15,892 nucleotides of DNA, taken from the NCBI GenBank assembly GCA_023428885.1, contig JAEYWQ010000186.1, positions 1-15,892 on the forward strand, written 5' to 3'. Every line of letters starts with the position of its first letter. Positions within the stretch are counted from its first letter, which is position 1. The notes under the pieces were generated by a model. The model had not been told where the DNA came from and did not search any database. It was given only the letters and a program-made list of their open reading frames with translations. Origin of the DNA: Bacillota bacterium. GTDB lineage: Bacteria > Bacillota > Clostridia > Lachnospirales > Lachnospiraceae. Shown piece after piece: positions 1 to 7,425 of this stretch. A program made the position numbers and the translations under genes.

Positions 1-14
1 TCACTTTATCCTTG

Positions 15-1586
15 TTAAGCAAATTGAGCTTCTAGCTCTTTGACGATTAAAAGATGGGTTCCAGGATATACAAATTCGGATTCTAGCTCATTTATCTCCA
101 TGATAGCTTCCACGGTTGTATGATAGCGTTTTGCGATTGACCATAGGGTATCGTATGGTTTTACAATATAAGCAACCATTCCAGGCATATCCTGTAACAC
201 TGCCATATCAATAGGTGACTCTTTGATATCTATGATAAAGGATTCGGAATGCTTGTCGAATACGATTACATTAAGTACAATGTTAGCTTTCACTTCGACT
301 TCTTGAGTGTCTAGCATCATCACATTGATTTGTTCAATTGTAGCTCTTACATCATAATCACTAGTATCTTTCAAATCCTTAACATCAATCACTTGTGAGA
401 ATGGTATTGTGGTATGAATGGATTGCAGAGGTTGCATATCGTCACTTGAGATGTAAAGGATGCTTACATCAATAACACCATCCGCTTCAAGACCACCTTC
501 CATTGGGAATACATCATCTACTTTAACAGTACCATTTGCGTAACATATCTGTAATAGGCGAGGGCTACTTTCGTCGATACGGACACGATCAGTGATACGG
601 CATTTGTTACTATTTCGTAATAAGAGATTTTCGTATTGAGTTTCTCTATAGATAGGGGTAATATCTCTGACTGGTGAGTAAATATCCTGAAGAATCTGCA
701 TCTGAGATTCTTCATAAACCTTAATTGCAAGTTCAAGAATCACTTCAACATCCACAACTCTTTCTTCACCATCTACGTCAGGCTTCACTGACAAACTCTT
801 GCCTACGATATCAAGAGTAATGTTAGGGATCATATCTTCGGTGCAACCGTTGCAGTCAATGGTACTTGTAAAAGGAAGTTCAGTGTCATGATACTCCATC
901 TGGCTACCATCCCCATCTCCGCTGTATAACAAAAAGATTGAGAACTCACCTTTGGCAATAAACTTATCGGTTAACAATCTAACGTCTACGTTTTTTAATT
1001 CAATATTACTGTAGAGAATCTCTAAGATATTGCTCTTACCTGATGGAATTACGATTTCATCGCGGAAACGATAATTATCTTTTTTATTGACCGCCATATT
1101 CGTAACTTCTATATTCTTAGTTAAAGATTGAACATCAGGTTCTGCATCAATTGATATGGCGCTTTCTTCATCGTAAACATCTTCCACCGAAACACAGAGG
1201 CGTACCAATGCTTTCAAACTTAATTTACGGGAATTGATAATGTTTGCTGTCAGATCCTCGATTTCATATTTGATGTTCCCAGTATCCTGATTACATGAAT
1301 CATTGAGATTAATCATCTCTTCAAATGGAATCTGTCCATTCAGGCTATGTACTGGACGACTAGTTTCATCACTTAGATACAAAATTTGAAAGTGTAGATG
1401 TCCCATTACATATAATTTGCCGTTGCTAATCTTTTGATCTGTAAACTTAAGTTCACCCTGCGTTTTAATTAACTTAGCAATATCCGGTTTCATATCCGGA
1501 ACATTAAAATCATCGTCAAAGATTACTTGTAAGTTGCTCTTACATTTCAGCTTGTTCATATGTATATTTTTCTTTATGAGTTCCAA
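15..1586 (-). CDS. sipL: SipL-like spore coat morphogenesis protein, SPOCS (DUF3794) repeats plus C-terminal LysM
   Basis: 523 aa with a TTG start, chosen because AAGGAGGG lies just upstream with normal spacing; the next in-frame ATG (residue 10) has no such site. Three segments of similar pattern, roughly residues 20-100, 175-250 and 330-405, look like SPOCS/DUF3794 repeats (a conserved beta stretch ending in an IPF or LPF motif: QIPFEE, ELPFTS, TIPFSQ). Residues 473-517 are a LysM domain (YDTLWSIAKRY, then INEL and YPGTHLLIV). There is no signal peptide or membrane segment. In Clostridioides difficile, SipL has SPOCS plus a C-terminal LysM, acts in the mother cell, and binds SpoIVA through LysM to anchor coat to the forespore membrane. 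Length, architecture and the nearby spoIIR all fit that protein. The SipL identity is inferred from these; a generic SPOCS/LysM protein is the alternative. Confidence 0.75.
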   Translation of the reverse strand: MELIKKNIHMNKLKCKSNLQVIFDDDFNVPDMKPDIAKLIKTQGELKFTDQKISNGKLYVMGHLHFQILYLSDETSRPVHSLNGQIPFEEMINLNDSCNQDTGNIKYEIEDLTANIINSRKLSLKALVRLCVSVEDVYDEESAISIDAEPDVQSLTKNIEVTNMAVNKKDNYRFRDEIVIPSGKSNILEILYSNIELKNVDVRLLTDKFIAKGEFSIFLLYSGDGDGSQMEYHDTELPFTSTIDCNGCTEDMIPNITLDIVGKSLSVKPDVDGEERVVDVEVILELAIKVYEESQMQILQDIYSPVRDITPIYRETQYENLLLRNSNKCRITDRVRIDESSPRLLQICYANGTVKVDDVFPMEGGLEADGVIDVSILYISSDDMQPLQSIHTTIPFSQVIDVKDLKDTSDYDVRATIEQINVMMLDTQEVEVKANIVLNVIVFDKHSESFIIDIKESPIDMAVLQDMPGMVAYIVKPYDTLWSIAKRYHTTVEAIMEINELESEFVYPGTHLLIVKELEAQFA

Positions 1587-1643
1587 GTAACTCCCTCCTT
1601 GCTAGTCTTATTCGTTTTGCATGTAGCTACGATTGTCTATCAC

Positions 1644-1672
1644 ATTATATGTGGCAAGGAAGAGGCTTATGA
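1644..1672 (-). promoter_or_regulatory. candidate sigma-E promoter for sipL
   Basis: Read on the minus strand, TCATAAG (1672-1666), a 14-nt spacer and CATATAAT (1651-1644) match the sigma-E pattern (about KMATATT, 13-15 nt, CATACAHT), with 7 of 8 bases at -10. No TTGACA-like hexamer sits at sigma-A spacing from the embedded TATAAT. The site is about 57 nt upstream of the sipL start. A mother-cell sigma is what a coat-anchoring gene would need. Confidence 0.55.
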
Positions 1673-1711
1673 CTAAAAAGAAATATCTGAACCAATCGAA
1701 AAGAGGACTTG

Positions 1712-2581
1712 TTAGGTTCGTTCGAAAAATTGAGTTAGGTAAGTTTGCTTTCCATATGGTCCAATTTTAAATTCATAAAATGCTTTTTCTGCAGCGGCTA
1801 AATTATCAAACAAACCAAAAACAGTAGGTCCACTACCACTCATCAGGGAGTTTAGGGCACCTAACTTTAACATTGTATCCTTGATGGTTTGAATCTCAGG
1901 ATGTGCTTTTAGGGTTACAGATTCAAGGATGTTGCCAAGACGAGATGAGATTCCCCTCATGTCTCTGGCTTTGATTGCCTCTACCATACCATCGACATCA
2001 GGGTGGTAGTTACTATCATCTAACTTTAAATTCTCATAGACGTATTTGGTGCTTACACTAACAGGGGGCTTTACAATTAGGCAATGAAAGTTATATGCAC
2101 TTGGAAGCGGGGTTAGGATCTCTCCAATGCCTTCAGAAAGTGCAGTTCCACGAAGAAGACAATAAGGGACGTCTGCACCTAGCTTAACCCCAAGAGCCAT
2201 AAGTTCTTCTAAACTTAATTGTTTTTGATATAAGGTATTTAATCCCCATAGAGTTGCAGCAGCATCGGTACTTCCTCCTGCCATTCCTGCGGCAACTGGT
2301 ATCTTCTTTTCTAAAGTAATATGAAAACCATCAGTGATTTGATAGGTTTCACGAAATAGCTTGGCAGCAGCATACACAATATTATTTTCGTTGGTTGGGA
2401 GATAGTGAAGATTGGTCTTAAGTATAATATCCTGGGTCGCTGTTGGTTTAATGGTTATCTTGTCATATAACTTAACGGTCTGCATGATCATACGTACATC
2501 ATGATACCCATTATCACGTTTTCCAATAACATCAAGTGCTAGGTTTATCTTGGCATATGCCTTAAGTGTAATAAAGTCCAT
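1712..2581 (-). CDS. ispE: 4-diphosphocytidyl-2-C-methyl-D-erythritol kinase
   Basis: 289 aa, cytoplasmic GHMP-family kinase of the non-mevalonate (MEP) isoprenoid pathway. It phosphorylates the 2-hydroxyl of CDP-methylerythritol with ATP. The N-terminal motif AYAKINLALDVIGKRDNGYH contains Lys11, equivalent to the active-site lysine. The glycine-rich ATP loop PVAAGMAGGSTDAA is at 95-108. GADVPYCL places the expected catalytic aspartate at Asp137. The third GHMP motif LMSGSGPTVFG is at 246-256. Length is normal for the family. The ATG is preceded by AAAGGAG with 6-nt spacing. It lies 68 bp downstream of spoIIR and 125 bp upstream of sipL on the same strand, and has its own vegetative promoter candidate. 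Confidence 0.96.
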   Translation of the reverse strand: MDFITLKAYAKINLALDVIGKRDNGYHDVRMIMQTVKLYDKITIKPTATQDIILKTNLHYLPTNENNIVYAAAKLFRETYQITDGFHITLEKKIPVAAGMAGGSTDAAATLWGLNTLYQKQLSLEELMALGVKLGADVPYCLLRGTALSEGIGEILTPLPSAYNFHCLIVKPPVSVSTKYVYENLKLDDSNYHPDVDGMVEAIKARDMRGISSRLGNILESVTLKAHPEIQTIKDTMLKLGALNSLMSGSGPTVFGLFDNLAAAEKAFYEFKIGPYGKQTYLTQFFERT

Positions 2582-2617
2582 TTGAAACTCCTTTGTTCGT
2601 AAGTCTAATCTAAGTCA

Positions 2618-2646
2618 ATTATAAATTTCATTCAACGCTTTTGCAA
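2618..2646 (-). promoter_or_regulatory. sigma-A type promoter for ispE
   Basis: On the minus strand: TTGCAA (2646-2641), exactly 17 nt, then perfect TATAAT (2623-2618), about 37 nt before the ispE start. The -35 hexamer begins only 3 nt after the spoIIR stop codon. This would keep ispE expressed in growing cells although the gene upstream is sporulation-specific. Confidence 0.7.
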
Positions 2647-2649
2647 GCA

Positions 2650-3378
2650 TTAGAACAAATCTTTAAACCATTCAAATAATTTAAACTTTACAGTAACTTT
2701 GGTTTTTTTTGAATTGATAATGCAGTCATATTCTTCGTCTGTTAAGAGTTCCTTTAGTTGCTCTTTGGATTCTGCTGGTACAATTTGATAGGTTGCATCT
2801 ACATAACATAGATTTGGAAATATAATACACCACCAGTTTTTACCCTCGGCTCGTCCTAATTGCACACGGAGTGCATCATATTCTCCTGCAGGTAAGGTAA
2901 TATCACCATATACCTTTACTGGGAAGTTAACAGGTCCAAGGAAAGCCTTTACATTATAAGTAACACCAAGATCACGAAGTATTTTGGTTGCAGTTTCTTC
3001 TAGTTCTGGGATGTGCTCATCAATTCTTTTCATGGTTTCCTCTTTGGAGCTTACACCTTCTAGAAATGTTTGCATATAAGTAACTAGACCATCTTTTACT
3101 ATACGTTTGGTCTCTTGATCAAACGCTGAATCACTGTTTGCAATCACGTGCAGACGGAGAAGTTGGTCAGCAATTCCTTCTTGCATTGATGGATTTTCTT
3201 TAAGAACCAAAGGTTTTGAACCAAAGGCTGCGACGATGGCACCACTTAAGATGAAAAATGTACAACAAAAAATGATGGATAATGGAATTAAGAGTGTAAT
3301 AGTAAGGTGTTTCTTTGATTTCATTGACGCCCATATGTTAAAGTAAAAGCTTTTGAGATTTTTCATAATAATAACCAT
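2650..3378 (-). CDS. spoIIR: stage II sporulation protein R
   Basis: 242 aa from the first ATG. SpoIIR is made in the forespore, crosses into the intermembrane space and triggers SpoIIGA to cleave pro-sigma-E in the mother cell. A basic N-terminus is followed by one hydrophobic segment (about 25-52), a signal anchor. The family hallmark LRLHVIANSDSAFDQ is at 74-88, followed by KRIVKDGLV. The conserved C-terminal block FPVKVYGDITLPAGEYDALR (152-171) continues into GKNWWCIIFPNLCYVD. The start is uncertain: AAAGG lies 1 nt from the first ATG and 13 nt from a second in-frame ATG (MKNLKS, start at 3366), so the 238-aa form is equally possible. It is divergent from ddl across 220 bp. Confidence 0.95.
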   Translation of the reverse strand: MVIIMKNLKSFYFNIWASMKSKKHLTITLLIPLSIIFCCTFFILSGAIVAAFGSKPLVLKENPSMQEGIADQLLRLHVIANSDSAFDQETKRIVKDGLVTYMQTFLEGVSSKEETMKRIDEHIPELEETATKILRDLGVTYNVKAFLGPVNFPVKVYGDITLPAGEYDALRVQLGRAEGKNWWCIIFPNLCYVDATYQIVPAESKEQLKELLTDEEYDCIINSKKTKVTVKFKLFEWFKDLF

Positions 3379-3445
3379 ACCTTTCCGTAACCCTGAAGAT
3401 TATTTTAATTTTTACAATATGTTTCTTTATGTACTTCATAGTATT

Positions 3446-3473
3446 ATTATTGACGTGATAAAAAATGATATAC
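3446..3473 (-). promoter_or_regulatory. candidate sigma-F promoter for spoIIR
   Basis: On the minus strand: GTATA (3473-3469), 14 nt, GTCAATAAT (3454-3446). Compared with the sigma-F pattern (GYATA, about 15 nt, GGNNANAAT) only the second -10 base differs. The spacer length equals that of the better match upstream of the SpoIIQ-like gene in this window. spoIIR is sigma-F dependent in Bacillus subtilis, which supports the call. Confidence 0.45.
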
Positions 3474-3483
3474 AGGAAACGTA

Positions 3484-3512
3484 TTGAATATTTAAACAAT
3501 TAAGTGTAGAAT
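3484..3512 (+). promoter_or_regulatory. sigma-A type promoter for ddl-murI
   Basis: TTGAAT (3484-3489), 17 nt, TAGAAT (3507-3512), 86 nt before the ddl start. Spacing is ideal, with 4/6 and 5/6 consensus bases. It lies back-to-back with the spoIIR promoter in the divergent region. Confidence 0.5.
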
Positions 3513-3598
3513 ATATGTAACTGTTCAAAGCCTTAGTAATCCAGGTCGTGAATTCGTGTTTATCAGCATTTTGACGGAATGACAGAAAGGAAGTAAAG

Positions 3599-4660
3599 AT
3601 GGATAAGAAAACGATTGCAGTGCTGTTTGGTGGTAGTTCTTCTGAACATGAGGTATCTTGTGTTTCAGCAACAACAGTGATTGAGAATATAAATAAAGAA
3701 CATTATAATTTGGTCTTAATTGGTATAACGAAAGCTGGTAAGTGGCTTTTAGTTCCGAGTGTAGAAGCTATCATTGATGGAAGTTGGAGAAGTTCAGAGA
3801 CGGTGGCAGTGATATCTCCAGATCGGGAACAGAAGTCTGTATTAATTTTAGAGGGTTCTAAAGTAATAAAACAACATCTTGATGTAGTGTTCCCTGTACT
3901 TCATGGATTAAATGGGGAAGATGGGACAATACAGGGTTTGCTTGAACTATCTGGCATACCTTATGTTGGTTGTGGAGTATTAGCAAGTTCTGTGTCCATG
4001 GATAAGTTATATACTAAGATAATTGTAGATGCACTCGGAATTCGCCAAGCTGCTTATGTAGCTGTTATGGCGAGAGATTTGCTCTGTATGGTTGATGTTG
4101 TTGAGAAAGTGGAAGCAAAGCTTTCTTATCCGGTATTTATAAAACCTTCGAATGCTGGGTCTTCTCAAGGTGTTTCGAAAGCACATAATCGTGAAGAATT
4201 AATGGAAGGTCTGAATAAGGCTGCAGAACATGATCGAAAAATTTTAGTAGAAGAGACAATTATAGGCCGTGAGATTGAATGTGCGGTCTTAGGTGGTAAT
4301 GAAGCAAAAGCGTCTGGAGTTGGTGAAATTGTCGCAGCAGCAGAATTCTATGATTATGATGCCAAGTATAATAATGCTGATAGTAGAACCATCATTTCAC
4401 CAGAGTTACCAGAAGGAGTAGAAGCTTTGGTACGTGATTATTCCACAAGAATTTTTAGAGCAGTAGATGGTTTTGGTTTATCTCGTGTTGACTTTTTCCT
4501 AACGAAGGAAGGAAATGAAGTGGTCTTTAATGAGATTAATACCCTTCCAGGTTTCACATCCATTAGTATGTATCCTATGTTATGGGAAGCAAAAGGAATT
4601 GCGAAACAGCAGTTAGTAGAAAAATTAATACAATCCGCATTCACACGGAATGCGAAATAG
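3599..4660 (+). CDS. ddl: D-alanine--D-alanine ligase
   Basis: 353 aa, cytoplasmic ATP-grasp enzyme joining two D-alanines for the peptidoglycan stem peptide. The N-terminal substrate motif is LFGGSSSEHEVS (9-20). HGLNGEDGTIQG (102-113) and the grasp lysine region FIKPSNAGSSQGVSKA (180-195) follow. Metal-binding residues lie in SRVDFF (295-300) and VVFNEINTLPGFTS (308-321). The omega-loop motif EFYDYDAKY (249-257) is the D-Ala-D-Ala type, unlike the His-bearing loop of VanA-type D-Ala-D-Lac ligases, so vancomycin-resistance function is not suggested. The start ATG follows AGGAAG with 5-nt spacing. murI follows 11 bp after the stop. Confidence 0.96.
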   Translation: MDKKTIAVLFGGSSSEHEVSCVSATTVIENINKEHYNLVLIGITKAGKWLLVPSVEAIIDGSWRSSETVAVISPDREQKSVLILEGSKVIKQHLDVVFPVLHGLNGEDGTIQGLLELSGIPYVGCGVLASSVSMDKLYTKIIVDALGIRQAAYVAVMARDLLCMVDVVEKVEAKLSYPVFIKPSNAGSSQGVSKAHNREELMEGLNKAAEHDRKILVEETIIGREIECAVLGGNEAKASGVGEIVAAAEFYDYDAKYNNADSRTIISPELPEGVEALVRDYSTRIFRAVDGFGLSRVDFFLTKEGNEVVFNEINTLPGFTSISMYPMLWEAKGIAKQQLVEKLIQSAFTRNAK

Positions 4661-4671
4661 GAGGTAGCCAG

Positions 4672-5484
4672 ATGTCAAGTGATTTACCAATTGGCGTTTT
4701 TGATTCTGGAGTTGGTGGACTGACCGTAGTAAAAGAAATTATGAATCAGCTACCAAAGGAAAGAATCATATATTTTGGTGATACCGCTCGTGTTCCTTAT
4801 GGTAGCAAATCCAAAGAGACTGTTACCATGTATTCTAGGCAAATTATTCGATTTTTACAGACAAAAGAGGTGAAAGCAATTGTGATTGCTTGTAATACAG
4901 CAAGTGCCTTTGCTTTGGAGACTGTAAAGAAAGAGATATCAATTCCAGTAGTTGGAGTGGTTAAGCCCGGTGCTAAAACAGCTGCGCAAACTACCAAAAA
5001 TGGAAACATAGGAGTTATTGGAACAGAAGGTACGATACGAAGTGAAATTTACAATGAGTTTCTATCGGGAGTGAACTCACAACTTCAGGTGTTTGGAAAG
5101 GCCTGTCCACTTTTTGTACCATTGGTAGAAGAGGGTTGGGTAAATGATCCTGTTACCATGGAAGTTGCTAAACGATATATTTCGGAATTATTAGACAAGG
5201 ATATTGATACTCTAGTTCTTGGATGTACCCATTATCCTCTTCTTCGCGACATCATTCGAGAGGTCGTAGGAGATACCATAACTTTAGTGAACCCTGCTTA
5301 TGAAACAGCACATACATTAAAGCAAGTGTTAGAGGAGAAGGAGATTCTTTCTACTAGGACGGGTATACCAGAGCATACCTTTTTTGTGAGTGATGGTGCT
5401 GAGAAATTCCGTTATTTTGCCAATACCATTCTTCCTTGTGAGATGGTTGAAACCAAAGATGTGAATATCAAAACATTTGAGTAA
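4672..5484 (+). CDS. murI: glutamate racemase
   Basis: 270 aa, cofactor-independent conversion of L- to D-glutamate for peptidoglycan. Motifs: IGVFDSGVGGLTVV (Asp11), IACNTASA with catalytic Cys74, and VLGCTHYPLL with catalytic Cys185 and His187. The start at 4672 is chosen over an in-frame ATG 90 bp upstream inside ddl because AGGAGG (4659-4664) is placed 7 nt before it and the protein begins at the family's usual N-terminus. The ribosome-binding site overlaps the ddl stop codon, so ddl and murI are probably translationally coupled. Both supply D-amino acids to the same pathway. Confidence 0.97.
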   Translation: MSSDLPIGVFDSGVGGLTVVKEIMNQLPKERIIYFGDTARVPYGSKSKETVTMYSRQIIRFLQTKEVKAIVIACNTASAFALETVKKEISIPVVGVVKPGAKTAAQTTKNGNIGVIGTEGTIRSEIYNEFLSGVNSQLQVFGKACPLFVPLVEEGWVNDPVTMEVAKRYISELLDKDIDTLVLGCTHYPLLRDIIREVVGDTITLVNPAYETAHTLKQVLEEKEILSTRTGIPEHTFFVSDGAEKFRYFANTILPCEMVETKDVNIKTFE

Positions 5485-5556
5485 CATAGAAAGGTAAGGT
5501 TGCTGTTCAAAGGCATAAATATAGGTGTGAGTGAACTGTAACAAGGTAAGAGATAG

Positions 5557-5988
5557 ATGACGAAAGAGGTACTCGTTAGTATCGCTGGTCTTCAATTTGA
5601 GATGGAAGGCGAGGAAGCAATTGAGACAATAAGCGGAGGAGAGTATTTCCTTCGCAATGGGAAGCATTATATCATCTATGATGAAATGTTAGAAGAATCA
5701 GAGGGTGTGACTTCTGTCGTTAAGTGTACCATCAAGATGACAGAAAAGCAGATTGAAGTAATAAAAAAAGGACCTGCATCAGTTCATATGATCTTTGAAA
5801 AAGGTCAAACCCATATGACCTATTATTCTACACCATTTGGAGATTTGATGATTGGAATTACCACTAAGACGATTAGTATTCAGGAAGAGGAAGATACGAT
5901 TATAGCTCAATTAACCTATGCTCTTGATATGAATTATCAATTTGTATCAGATTGTAATCTAACGGTTAAGATCATTGCTAAGAAATAA
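5557..5988 (+). CDS. DUF1934 (YwiB-like) protein
   Basis: 143 aa, no signal peptide or membrane segment, rich in alternating beta-type sequence. It resembles the DUF1934/YwiB family of small beta-barrel proteins of Firmicutes: IRGL-like start (VSIAGLQF), a YFLRNGKHYIIYDE strand pair, an internal KKGPASVHMIFEKGQ segment, TPFGDLMIGITT, and a C-terminal YALDMNYQFVSDCNLTVKI. The biological role of the family is not established. It begins 72 bp after murI on the same strand and probably shares its transcript. Ribosome binding would use AAGGTAAGAG. The hairpin directly after its stop ends the unit. Confidence 0.8.
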   Translation: MTKEVLVSIAGLQFEMEGEEAIETISGGEYFLRNGKHYIIYDEMLEESEGVTSVVKCTIKMTEKQIEVIKKGPASVHMIFEKGQTHMTYYSTPFGDLMIGITTKTISIQEEEDTIIAQLTYALDMNYQFVSDCNLTVKIIAKK

Positions 5989-5992
5989 AAGA

Positions 5993-6027
5993 AAGGCTGT
6001 TGCATTGCAACAGCCTTCGTTTTATTT
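5993..6027. terminator. bidirectional intrinsic terminator between convergent units
   Basis: An 11-bp perfect stem AAGGCTGTTGC / GCAACAGCCTT with a 3-nt loop (5993-6017). It is followed by CGTTTTATTT on the plus strand and by a T-rich run on the minus strand. It fills the 33-bp gap between the stops of the DUF1934 gene and the converging gene at 6022, so it can serve both. Confidence 0.9.
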
Positions 6028-6474
6028 CTTTGTAATTTTAGATTTCATTTTCTTAAAGAAGCTCTTCTTCTCTGGACGTTGTTCTAAACCGCCACGAAGA
6101 CCTTTTACATCAATTACGTAGATACCGTTAATAACTGCCTTAACTTCCTTTTTAACAGGAATGAGATCAAAGATTTTCTCTTCACACATTAAGGTTGCTA
6201 CTTTAGGACCAATTTTTGCTTTAATAACCGGAACTTTCGTACGACGTAAGTACTTTGGAGTTTGGTCTATTACGATTTGTGGGAAACCGGCTTCTTTAAT
6301 TCGCATACGTTTTTTATCAATTACCAAGATGGAAAATGTTTGTGCACCAGCTCTGATATCTGCCTGCGCAGTCTCTTGCTTTTTCTGCATCTTTCTACCA
6401 TATATAAGTAAAGCAACAAATAATGCTATTAAAATTGCTATGATTACCAATACAACAATTTGCCAAGTTGACAT
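6022..6474 (-). CDS. membrane-anchored protein of unknown function
   Basis: 150 aa; I do not recognise the family. One N-terminal membrane segment (about 4-25) is followed by basic GRKMQKK, so the rest is probably cytoplasmic. The middle (45-130) is beta-rich with FSILVIDKKRMRIKEAGFPQ and VPVIKAKIGPKVATLMCEEK. Its end is strongly basic (KKSFFKKMKSKITKK), which could contact RNA, DNA or lipid head groups. AGGAGGT sits 6 nt before the ATG, a strong site. It is last in a minus-strand series after plsC (97-bp gap) and ends at the shared terminator. A real gene is likely from start signal, composition and placement. Confidence 0.75.
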   Translation of the reverse strand: MSTWQIVVLVIIAILIALFVALLIYGRKMQKKQETAQADIRAGAQTFSILVIDKKRMRIKEAGFPQIVIDQTPKYLRRTKVPVIKAKIGPKVATLMCEEKIFDLIPVKKEVKAVINGIYVIDVKGLRGGLEQRPEKKSFFKKMKSKITKK

Positions 6475-6571
6475 ACCATTACCTCCTTCCGCTATGTAAT
6501 CTCCAAGTCATGGATATTATTTTAACATCTCTTAGCCAAAAAGAAAATAGGAAATGCAATTTTTTATTAAA

Positions 6572-7306
6572 TTACATATTCAACAAAGCCTTGTCTTCTT
6601 CAAGCATCTCGGCAATCACTTCACGTACATAAGCACCAATATGTTTTCTTTGTTCTTTATCTAATTGATCTGGATAAATTGCTTTCCCATAATGAATGAT
6701 TACGGTAGCTTTTTTTACCCATGGGGCTTGTCGTTCAAATACTGCATCTGAATTAGTAATAGCAACTGGTATGATTGCACAAGCTGTTTTTTCTGCCATC
6801 TTCATGCTGCCTTCTTTAAATGGAAGCATTTCATCTCCCTGGCTACGAGTTCCTTCTGGCATAATAAACATAGAATATCCTTCTTTGATATATTCTACTC
6901 CTTGTAAGATGGTTTTTAAACCTTCCTTTAGGTTCTCTCGATCAAGAAATAGACAGTTTAGATTTCGCATCCACCAACTCATCAAAGGGATTTTACTTAT
7001 TTCTTTTTTAGCCACAAAACCAGTTAAGGTTGGTAAGGAAATATATCCAACAGCTATATCAGCAAATCCACGATGATTTGCGGCATATAATACAGCTTCA
7101 TTCTTAGGAACATTCTCTAGTCCAATCACTTTTCGCTTCGTACCAGCAAAGAACAATACAACTGTAAAACATAGTTTAGCCATCTTCTGTGATAGTGCTA
7201 CTTTAGCATGACGATTAAATAAACCAACCAATAATGTGATTAAGTAGAAGGGAATCGATATTATTAACATGATTGATAAGGATAAAAAAACACCAATTAT
7301 TCTCAT
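6572..7306 (-). CDS. plsC: 1-acyl-sn-glycerol-3-phosphate acyltransferase family (PlsC-like)
   Basis: 244 aa from the ATG at 7306, chosen because AAAGGTG lies 6 nt upstream; an in-frame ATG seven codons earlier has no ribosome site. A hydrophobic N-terminal helix (about 2-30) anchors the enzyme to the inner membrane face. The catalytic HX4D motif is NHRGFAD (His78, Asp83) and the glycerol-phosphate binding motif is MPEGTRSQG (about 149-157). The family transfers an acyl chain to lysophosphatidic acid in phospholipid synthesis. Substrate (lysophosphatidate or another acyl acceptor) cannot be settled from sequence. It lies between the GH31 gene and the unknown membrane protein, all on the minus strand. 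Confidence 0.9.
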   Translation of the reverse strand: MRIIGVFLSLSIMLIISIPFYLITLLVGLFNRHAKVALSQKMAKLCFTVVLFFAGTKRKVIGLENVPKNEAVLYAANHRGFADIAVGYISLPTLTGFVAKKEISKIPLMSWWMRNLNCLFLDRENLKEGLKTILQGVEYIKEGYSMFIMPEGTRSQGDEMLPFKEGSMKMAEKTACAIIPVAITNSDAVFERQAPWVKKATVIIHYGKAIYPDQLDKEQRKHIGAYVREVIAEMLEEDKALLNM

Positions 7307-7396
7307 ATGTTTCACCTTTCTTTGCATAAGGATGAATATGCTTTATGTTAAACGAAACCATAAGGCAAGATGTTATTAACTTATACAGCGAAAGAT

Positions 7397-7425
7397 ATTA
7401 TATCATATTTTTTTGGAAACAACAA
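7397..7425 (-). promoter_or_regulatory. candidate sigma-A promoter for plsC
   Basis: On the minus strand: TTGTTG (7425-7420), 17 nt, perfect TATAAT (7402-7397), about 90 nt before plsC. The -35 and spacer overlap the last codons of the GH31 gene. The weak -35 limits confidence. No terminator is evident between the two genes, so read-through is also possible. Confidence 0.35.

Noticed and set aside
3599..4660. VanA-like D-Ala-D-Lac ligase
   Set aside because: The omega loop EFYDYDAKY is that of D-Ala-D-Ala ligases.
4582..4671. In-frame N-terminal extension of glutamate racemase inside ddl
   Set aside because: No ribosome site, not family-like, and the ATG at 4672 has AGGAGG at ideal spacing.
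5329..5667. 112-codon antisense ORF over the murI end and DUF1934 start
   Set aside because: It overlaps two well-supported genes, lacks a ribosome site and has no family resemblance.
7307..7327. Seven-residue longer start for the PlsC-like protein
   Set aside because: The only good Shine-Dalgarno (AAAGGTG) lies inside this stretch and serves the ATG at 7306.
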